DNA of 44,748 bases, from contig NW_008705614.1 of assembly GCF_000186865.1 (NCBI RefSeq), positions 79,617-124,364 on the forward strand, given 5' to 3'. This document shows, piece by piece, positions 8,901 through 16,600 of the stretch. Origin of the DNA: Aureococcus anophagefferens (Eukaryota > Sar > Pelagophyceae > Pelagomonadales > Pelagomonadaceae). Under the pieces are notes generated by a model. It saw only the letters and a program-made list of their open reading frames with translations. It was not told the DNA's origin and made no database searches. A program made the translations under genes and the position numbers. Position 1 is the first letter of the stretch. Each line of letters starts with the position of its first letter.

Positions 8901-9553
8901 CCCAGCTCGACCTCATGATCGGCGAGCTGCGCAAGAAGCTCGACGACATGCAGCGGGAGATTCTAGAGCAGCGGAAGCGCATCTGCGACCAGCAGGCGAA
9001 CATCCGCCGCTTCAAGGGCGAGCTCTACAAGTGCGCCCAGTTCATCCAGGACCCGGAGCAGCTCCGGTCCTCCGTGGAGGCGCTCCACAAGCAGCACGAG
9101 CCTTCCGGCGACGAGACCTACGACGAGCTCGACGCGGACGTCATGGGCGAGTACAAGCGCCACGAGGAGTGCCTCAAGCGGTCCCTCGCGGCGCTCCAGG
9201 GCCAGTACTCCAAGGACATGGTCGAGCACAACGCGGAGAACATGCGCATCATGTCCAACAACATGGGCCTCATCCGCGAGATCACGAAGCAGCGCGAGTC
9301 GAACCGCATGCTCAAGCTCCAGGTCCAGGCCGAGCAGGCGCGCGCGACGAACGCGTCGGCCCGCGGCGCCAAGCACCAGCAGGCCACGGTGTCCGAGCAG
9401 CAGCAGCGCGCGCGGGACCTCGAGAACCACGTCGAGCAGCTCTCCCAGCGCCTCGCGGCCGCGGGCATCGAGATGCACCACGTCGTCGCCGACGGCGACT
9501 TCGACGACACGCGGGCACCGGGGGCCATCATGCCCGAGCCCGTGTCCTCCTAG
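5993..9553 (+). CDS. CFAP57: CFAP57/WDR65, cilia- and flagella-associated WD40 coiled-coil protein
   Basis: CFAP57 is an axonemal protein tied to inner dynein arms and the dynein regulatory complex, needed for normal ciliary beating. The gene is a single exon of 1186 residues, about the length of animal CFAP57 (about 1250). I chose the ATG at 5993 because homology begins there (MALSHRFIWGVNAAG); an upstream in-frame extension shows no similarity. Residues 1 to about 630 form WD40 propellers, with strong family matches such as GLDVCVRKPLVVTCGLDRSI, YSISLHPSGLHIIVGFSDKL and FSNGGQYFAAVNGN. From about residue 640 the protein is continuous coiled coil, beginning EEILVTKSDLEEKN and including EYQLRLKDMSYSEKIKEVTE and KKKNQELEKFKFVLDYKIKE, nearly identical in animals. 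Its presence implies the organism, or a life stage, builds motile cilia. Confidence 0.96.
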   Translation: MALSHRFIWGVNAAGVKGCVHFHDDSTVVYSVGHTVVLYNSSEKQQRFIAGSSEAQGFSAIALCPSKRFIAVAEKADRASIVVYDLRTLRKRKNLSQPDASCSRYANICFSQDNETLVAITGDGATPSLVTWRWAKGKVSATAALQEGAPGSVYFECLFSPLDSIITACSTSGLYFARASPEELRFMPSTQVDLGEGSELTCHCWLKQAENYCLAGTATGDLVLYQSCKYSCHLSTALEDRGVTALAAITQGFVAGSSVGSFHLFGISNESDPRDSFFETHTFALDGTARAIVAIALKPSEDEMCAVSSDQQLYGVALTKAGAVKNDDVKPLLGLFHGPGAITGLDVCVRKPLVVTCGLDRSIRVWNYLDHHLELVKHFSEDPYSISLHPSGLHIIVGFSDKLRLLNLLMDDLRIYREVPIKLCRECCFSNGGQYFAAVNGNIIMVFDFYACEKIIDLRGHNSKVRSLYWGADDATLISCGQDGAVYQWDWADGKRSGEFVQKGTVYNCALGTSESVFAVGSDHMMKELEVPDLQPVKQLDGGITLGQIVLSHAEHMMFAGTSEDGRPGCVRAYSFPLTGDFLEYSCLGAPVTRMRISHDDMYLIVAGEDGSVCVFDVRDRQDRSNRSGLAPAAMPWSEEILVTKSDLEEKNLAMQELRNKIEELQLHNEYQLRLKDMSYSEKIKEVTEKYMQDLEQEKNKYELLREEKNDIEMECEERHRQMEDKHHHELQELENTYQQKIMLEVERYQQLAHERSLQQQRWDEQQQLLKQTHEGYVSELTDDFEQKLEEDRQIRLQLEDEKSELHREFEESKAQLEDDIDTEIQNLRHRYDTQLAAEREATLRYKGENGIMKKKFTVLTKDIEDQKEEIKSLLGKEKELQEQIKKLEREISAHKTEIKRRDDTIGAKEKKIYELKKKNQELEKFKFVLDYKIKELKRQIEPRETEIGNMKAQIKAMDHELEQYHKSNAQLDLMIGELRKKLDDMQREILEQRKRICDQQANIRRFKGELYKCAQFIQDPEQLRSSVEALHKQHEPSGDETYDELDADVMGEYKRHEECLKRSLAALQGQYSKDMVEHNAENMRIMSNNMGLIREITKQRESNRMLKLQVQAEQARATNASARGAKHQQATVSEQQQRARDLENHVEQLSQRLAAAGIEMHHVVADGDFDDTRAPGAIMPEPVSS

Positions 9554-9811
9554 GAGCGGGTGTGGCATAAGGGTGTGAAATCGGTGTGTGTGCCGGGGCG
9601 AGCGGCGGCGGGGGCGAGGTCGTGCGTCCGGAGGGGTACTGACGAGTGCGAGGTAGGGGATCGTGTCACTGCACCATCACTGAATTGAACGTTTCATTTC
9701 TCGGCGCGGCAAGGATTTTGCTCGGCAGCGGCTTCCGGGCAGCGTGCATCGCGCATGCAAGAACCGTGCCCGAGCAACACGCAGGCAAGCAACACGCAGG
9801 CAACCGCGACG

Positions 9812-10182
9812 ATGCAATCCGCCCTTCTCGCGACGCTCCTGGCAGCGATGCTCCGGCATGTCTCGGCGGCGCGCTGCATCATCGGGACGAGCGGGATGGA
9901 CCTTTACGGCCGCGAAGGCCCGTTCGTGGGCTCCTGTCCCACGTTCTACAACTTCTCCGTGTTTCCGAAGCAAGCCTACCTCGACTCGCTCGACAGCTGC
10001 TTCCGCCACGTCACCTGGGGCTCGCCCCACGTCCCGGACGGAGCCGTGAGCTACGGCTGCTGCGCGGCGGTGAGCATCGGCTTCCAAGGGTGCGACGCGC
10101 TCCGTCGGAATGATGCAACTTCCGACTGGCACCAGTGCATCGGCGAGTCGTGCAATGCGCTCGATGGGGTAACGTACGTCAC

Positions 10183-10232
<50 letters not shown>

Positions 10233-10552
10233 ACGAAGAAGAAGAAGAAGAAAACGACGACGACGACGACGACTCGTCCTATGGTAGCTTTGGCAGCGAT
10301 TGGGTCTTCGGCGTGTCCATCGTCGTCATCATCACAGCATCCAGCGTGCTCGGTGCCGCGTTTTGCTTCCTGCTTCTCAAATCGAACTGTTGCGGCCTCG
10401 GCGATTATCGCACCCAGTTCCCAAGTGTCCAAATTCGATTCTCAAGTTATAGCAACTTCTCAAGTCCGAGAAAGTCGGTTGCCGCCTCGGACAAGGACAG
10501 CCTCGAACTCGAGCAGCCTCTCAGCCCGAAGGACACCGCGGGCGAGGTATGA
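9812..10552 (+). CDS. Small type I membrane protein with Cys-rich ectodomain and acidic stalk
   Basis: I do not recognise this family. The 246-residue product starts best at ATG 9812, where a signal peptide begins (MQSALLATLLAAMLRHVSA); an upstream ATG at 9755 would put polar residues in front of it. The ectodomain (residues about 20-130) has about ten cysteines, suggesting disulfides. It is followed by an uninterrupted Asp/Glu run (about residues 125-155) encoded by a GAC/GAA microsatellite. One membrane segment follows (VFGVSIVVIITASSVLGAAF), then a Ser-rich cytoplasmic tail of about 50 residues ending KDTAGEV. The acidic stalk could bind calcium, but that is inference. Base composition is less GC-rich than the flanks. 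Confidence 0.7.
10184..10272 (+). repeat. GAC/GAA trinucleotide microsatellite coding for an acidic run
   Basis: An imperfect trinucleotide array of GAC, with GGC interruptions and a GAA block, encodes the Asp/Glu stalk of the small membrane protein. Such an array can change length by slippage without breaking the frame. Confidence 0.85.
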
Positions 10553-10655
10553 TGCGCGCCGCGAGGTTCGGCCTGCCCGACACGTGGGCGCGATCGTAGC
10601 AAGCACATCAGCTAAAAGAAACTGTGAACTTAGTAAAAAACGACCCGGCCTCTCT
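10553..10655. other. Short convergent 3' intergenic spacer
   Basis: The 103 bp between two convergent genes must contain both 3' ends. I see no further gene. An AACTTAGTAAAAAACG stretch near 10627 is the only AT-rich part. Confidence 0.4.
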
Positions 10656-13600
10656 CTAGACCTGGGTGATCTGGAGGACCGAGAACTTCGTCGCGTCGTT
10701 GAGGTCGACGTCCCGGTAGGCCTCGTCCTCCTCGACCTCGACGTCCTTGGCCTCGTCCTGGAAGAGGTCGGCCCAGCTCTCCTTGGGCTCCTCGCACTCC
10801 TGCTCCGCGGCCGCGAAGTAGCAGCGGCTCAGGTACTCGGCGAAGACGCACACGTTGCACATCAAGCCGCAGAAGACGATCGCGGGCAGCCGCCCCTTCT
10901 TCGCGACGTAGCAGAATTTGATGATGGCCTGGCAGAGCACGGTCGTCGCGTCGAGGGACGGCATGGACGCCGTGTAGTCCAGGTCGGGGTGCGCGCGGCG
11001 CGCGTCGGACCGGAGCAGGCGGGTCGCGTCCAACTTGTGCGTCCAGCACACGAAGGCGAGGACCGCGAGGCGCCAGCGGCTCTCGCCGGGCATCCTGGGC
11101 CCCTTGAGCCGCGGGTCGTCGTAGCCGTGGCAGAGCACGTAGGGCGCCGCGGCCATGCGGACGACGTGGACCGCGGCGGCGGCGACGAAAAAGGGCACCG
11201 CGCCACGGTACGTCTCGCAGCAGAAGCCCGCGTCGAAGTTCGCGTCGAGGATCCCGAGCGCGAGGACGGCGACGCAGCGGGGCGTCAGCGGCGCGAAGCG
11301 CACGCCCAGGCTCGCGCGGCACCGCTCGAACGACGGGACGCAGAAGCCGCCCTTCGCCAGGCACTCGGGGCGCTCGGGCGTCCGCGGCCGCACGGCGCCG
11401 AGCGGGATGACGGGCCAGAACACGACGGTCAACGCGATGACGAGGAGCCAGCACGTCGACCCAAAGGACCCCAAACTGGCCACGCGGATCTCGTCGTCGT
11501 CGTAGGGCTCCCGCGTCGGGCTCGGCGTCCCTGGCGACGGCGCGGCGGACGTCGGCGCGGGCGTCGGGTAGTAGACGACGGCGACGTCGACCCCCACGCC
11601 GCCGCAGGCCTCAGTGACCGCGGCGGTCCCGTTGTAGTGGGAGACGACCGCTTCCATGATCGTGGTGGAGATGTTGGCGTACGTCGTCGCGAGCCGCCGC
11701 CGCCGGCTCCCCGCGAGCGCGTCGACCTCGTTGTCGAGCATGCTGATGTTCGCGACGACGTCGCTGCAACTCTCCGGGCTCGGCGCGGCCGTCGCGTTCG
11801 TCGCGTTCGCCGTTAGGAGCCGCCGCCGCCGGCCGTCGTCGCAGTTCGCCTCGACCGTGACGGCATCGGTGTCCACGCCCAGGGACTCCGCGAAGAACTT
11901 TTTGTTGATCTTCGTGCCGTCGTCGAGCTCGATCGACTTGCCGCAGGAGGAGATGCTGCCGGAGCCGATGGGGTAGTCGATGACGACGGCGTACTCGACG
12001 GGCGTCTCCGTCGGCGCCGCGGACGGCGCGGCCGTCGTCGGCGCCGCGCTGGGCCGCGGCGCGGGCGCGCGCGTCGGGTTGCCCGGGAGCGCGGTCGGCG
12101 CGGCGCTCGGCGCGGCCGTCGACGGCGCGAGGCTCGGCGCGTCCGTCGGCGCCGCCGCGGGCGCGCGCGTCGGGTTGCCCGGGAGCGCCGTCGGGGCGTA
12201 GGTCGGCTTCGACGTGGACGGCGCGGCCGTCGAGGGCGTCGCCGTGGACGGCGCCGGCGACGGCGACGGCGACGGCGCCGCGGACGGGCCCGCGGACGGC
12301 GCGGCCGTCGGCCGGGGAATAGGCGCGCGCGTCGGGTCGCCGGGGTAGACCGTGGGCATGGCCGACGGCGCCGTGGGGCTCGTCGTCGAGGTCGACGGTG
12401 TCGACGTCGGCGACGCCGACGGCGCGGGCCGCGGAACGCGCGACGGCGCGAACTCCCAGTCGCCGGCGACCGTCGGCGCGTACGTCGGCCCCGACGGCGA
12501 CGCCGACGGGTCCGCCGTCGTCGGCGTCGCGGCCGGGGCGCGCGTCTTCGTCGGCGACGCCGTCAGGCTCGGCCGCGGCGTCGTCGGCGTCGCGGTCGGG
12601 GCGCGCGTCGTCGTCGGCGACGCCGTCAGGCTCGGCCGCGGCGTCGTCGGCGTCGCGGCCGGGGCGCGCGTCTTCGTCGGCGACGCCGTCAGGCTCGGCC
12701 GCGGCGTCGGGTCGTCGCAGATGTCGATCCAGCCGCCGAAGAGCACGCTGCGGCCGCCGTCGAAGACGCAGGTCGTGCAGGCCACGGCGACCGTGATGTT
12801 CATATTCGCGACGCCAGGCGTCACGGCGAATAAAATCGCGCGCGCCGCCTGGTCGATGGGGAAGTACTTTTCCAGCGAGCCGTCCTCCTTCTCCGCGCAC
12901 TGGTCGCAGTCGTCGCAGGTGATCTCGGTGAAGTATGGCACGTCCTCCGGGTTGTCGCACGCGAAGCCCACGTTGCCCGCGATGAAGTACGTCGACCCGA
13001 CTCCGCGGTCGCCGACGCAGGACGTGTCCGACTTGATGACGATGATGTCGTCGCCGGCGACGTACGCCGAGTACTGGTCATCGTCGACGCAGACGCGCTC
13101 GTCCTGCTTCTCGCGCGTCTTCTGGTGGTCGATGTCGAGGACGCTGAGGTAGAAGCCGTCGACGAGGTCCGCGGCGTCGACGCGGGCGCCGTCGTCCTGG
13201 TAGTAGAGGCCGAAGTTCAGGGTGACGTTCGTGTCGTCGAGCACGGACACGGCGACGGTGCCGGAGGAGGCGCCGTTCTCGCCCGAGTCGCCCGCCTGGT
13301 AGGACGAGCCCTCGGCGACGGTGACGAGCATGTCGGCGACGCGGCCGTCGAAGTCCATGAGGTCGTCCACGCGGATGACGGGCTCGCCGTCGAGGGGGCC
13401 CTGGCCGCCGAGGTTGTTGCTCGACACGGTCACCGTGCTCGAGACGGTATAGGTCGTGTCCGGCGGGTAGCACAGGTCCACGGTCGGGCGGACCGTCGGC
13501 GCGCGCGTGAACGTCGTCGGGGGCGCCGTGGGCTCGGCCGTCGGCGCCGTGGGACCGGCCGTCGTCGGCGCGGCGCTGGGCGATTGGCTCGGCGGCCGCG

Positions 13601-16600
13601 TGACGGGCGACCGGCTCGGGTTGCCCGGGACGACCGTCGGCGGCGCCGTGGGCTCGGCCGTCGGCGCCGTGGGACCGGCCGTCGGCGGCCGCGTGACGGG
13701 CGACCGGCTCGGGCGGCCCGGGACGACCGTCGGCGGCGCCGTGGGCTCGGCCGTCGGCGCGGCGACCGGCGACCGGCTCGGGTTGCCCGGGACGACCGTC
13801 GGCGGCGCCGTCGGCGCCGTGGGACCGGCCGTCGGCGGCCGCGTGACGGGCGACCGGGTCGGGCGGCCCGGGACGACCGTCGGCGGCGCCGTGGGCTCGG
13901 CCGTCGGCGCCGCGACCGGCGACCGGCTCGGGTTCCCGGGCAGCACCGTCGGCGCCGCCGAGGGGAGCGTCGGGCACATGTTCGAGTAGCCGCCGAGGTT
14001 GAAGAAGCGCCCCATGTCGTAGGTGCAGTCCGTGCAGTCCACGGCCAGCGTCAGGTTGAAGTCCATGATGTTGTCCGTGAACTGGAACATGACGCTGCGG
14101 TTCCGCTGGTCGATGGGGAAGAAGCCCTCGAGCTTCTCGGGCTTGTTGACGCACTGGTCGCAGAGGTCGCAGGTGACGAGCGTCAGCTCGATGTCCTGGT
14201 CCGCGGCGTCCTGGCCGGCCAGCGGCGGGTTGTCGCAGTAGAAGCCCGGCGCGTTCGCCGTGAACGTCGTCGACGAGCTCCGGCGGGTGCCCGTGCACGA
14301 CTCCTCCGAGTGCGTCACGATGATCTCGTCGGGCCCCGCCGTGAGGATGTAGTGCGCGTACTGGTCGTCGTCGACGCAGAGGCGCTCGCGCTGCTTCGCC
14401 GGGTCCCACTGCGTGTCGAGGTCGAAGACCGTGAGGTAGAAGTTGCCGTCGAGGTGCGGCGTGGTGCTCGGGTCGCCGTCCTCGAAGAGGCGGAAGTTCA
14501 CCGTGACCTGCGTGCCGTCCATGACGTTGATCAAGATCGTCTCGCCCTGGGGCCCGTTGACGATCAGCTCGTCGTCGTCGACGTCGTCGGGCACGATTCC
14601 GTGCGTGTAGTTGCCCTCCGCGACGGACACCTCGAAGTCGAGGGGCACGCCGCCGTACTCGTAGACGTCCGTGACGCGGATGACGGGCAGCGAGTCGTTG
14701 TACATGGGCCCGTGGTAGCCCAGGTTGTTGTAGGCGAGCGTCGTGTGCTCGCCCGACTTCCAGACGTGGTCCGGCTCGTCGCACCAGTCGCTCTCCGTCG
14801 GCGCGGCGCTCGGCGCCGCCGAGGGGCCGGGCGTGGGCGCCGGCGTGACGACCGTCGGCGTCGGCGGCGCCGTGTAACAAACCCCGCAAGCCTCGAGGCA
14901 CGCGTCGTCGGACGACGCCCCGTCCCAGCCGACCTTGCCCTCGTCGCAGCGGCTCGCGGGATTCTCCGCGACCCACGCGCAGCCCTTCTCCGCCTTGCCG
15001 TCGACGTGCCAGTCCGGGTCGTCCTCGCAGACGCCGTCGCAGAGCTTCTGCGGCAGGCCCACCGCGAAGGCGCGGCCGGCCGTCGTCGGGCAGCCGTCGC
15101 AGTCCGTCGCGAGCGTGAAATCGAAGGCCGCGCGCGCGAGCTCCAGGGTGACGTTCGCGGCGCCCGCCGCCGCCGCGGAGAACGTCACGGAGCCGACGTC
15201 CCGCGCGCCGTCGCAGGAGACGGCGCTCGCCGTAACGTCGAGGTCCGCGGTCGCGTCGACGGCGTAGGCCGCGTACTGGTCGTCGTCGACGCAGACGCGC
15301 GCGCGCCGCGTCGGCCCGTCCGCGCCGAGGTCCCGGATCGTCACCTCGTAGGTCATGCCGTCGGGGAGCTCGACGTCGGTCCCGTCGTCGTAGGCCAAGG
15401 TGAAGGTCAGCGCGACGTCGGTCCCGTCGGCGACGCTGACGCGGAGCGCGTCGCCGTCGGCCCCGTTGTCGGCCGCGTCGCCGGGCGCGTAGGCGGAGCC
15501 GCTCGCGACGGCGACGGCGAGGCCCAGGGTTCGGCCTTGGAGCTCGTAGAGGCCCGCGACGCCCAGCTCCTCCGCGTCGCCGTCGTCCGGGCCGACGCCG
15601 CCGAGGTTGTTCGCGGACGCCGCGGCGTCGGGCAGCGCGCGGCACGTCGCCGTCGCCGTCGGCCGGCCCGAGGGCGGCGCCGACGGCGCGGCCGTGGGCG
15701 CGGGCGTCGGGCAGAGGCCGCAGGACGCGGCGCAGGCGGCCAGCGACGTCTCGCCCGCGTCGTCGGTCGTCGTCTCGCCGCACCGGTTGCCCGCGTTCGC
15801 TCCGACCCACGCGCAGCCCTTCGAGGGCACGCCCGCGACGTGCCACGACGGCCGGTCCTCGCACGCGTAGATCGTCGGCGGCGCCGACGGCGCCGCCGAC
15901 GGATGGACGAAGCCCGTGGTGCCCGAGACGCAGCCGAAGCTCGAGGCGGCGTCCGCCTCCTCCGCGCGCCGCGCGCGCCGCGCGGAGGCGGAGGCGTAGT
16001 ACTCCTGAGCCGCGTCCACGGAAATATTGAGGAAGGCCAGGTTCGACAGGATGACGTCTTTGAACGCGTCGTCGATCATGGTCTGGAGCTCCTCGACGAC
16101 CATGTCGTACAGCACCGACGTGTTGTATGACCGCAGCGCGTCGTCGTCGAGGTAGTCGTAGCCGAAGCTCGTCAGGTCGTCGTGGTTCGTGGGCTGCGAG
16201 AAGTACATGGCCGTCGCGTTCGTCACATTATCGCAGGAGCTCGCGCTCGACTCCTCGAGGCGCCGGTCGCCGAGGCGCCGCCGCGAGTCCTCGAGGCGCC
16301 GGCCGCCGAGGCGCCGCCGCGAGTCGTCGCCGCCGCAGACGGACGTCACCGCGTGCTCTTCGTCGTTGATGTCGAAGCCGTTCTCCTCGATCCAGTCGAC
16401 GTCGATGACCGTGCCGTCGAGCATCGTGATGCTGTCGCTGTCGCAAGTGTCGACCAGCTGCCCCGTCATGGTGATGGCGATGGTCACGACGAGGTCCGTC
16501 GCCGTCGGCGGCGCGGTCTCGGACGGCGACGACGTCGGCCGCGGGCTGAAGACGGGCGCCGCCGTCGGCGCCGCGGACGGGTTGAAGACGACGTCGCCGC

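Noticed and set aside
13520..13965. Regular repeats near 13.5 kb as a CRISPR-like array.
   Set aside because: Repeats are in frame, encode Pro/Thr-rich linkers, vary in length and have no unique spacers.
12960..16130. Very long open frames opposite and beside the giant surface protein (about 900-1000 codons on both strands).
   Set aside because: They arise from GC-rich codon bias: the sequence is Arg/Gly/Ala/Pro-only with no recognisable domain, while the -1 frame of the 10656-19073 gene has clear domains throughout.
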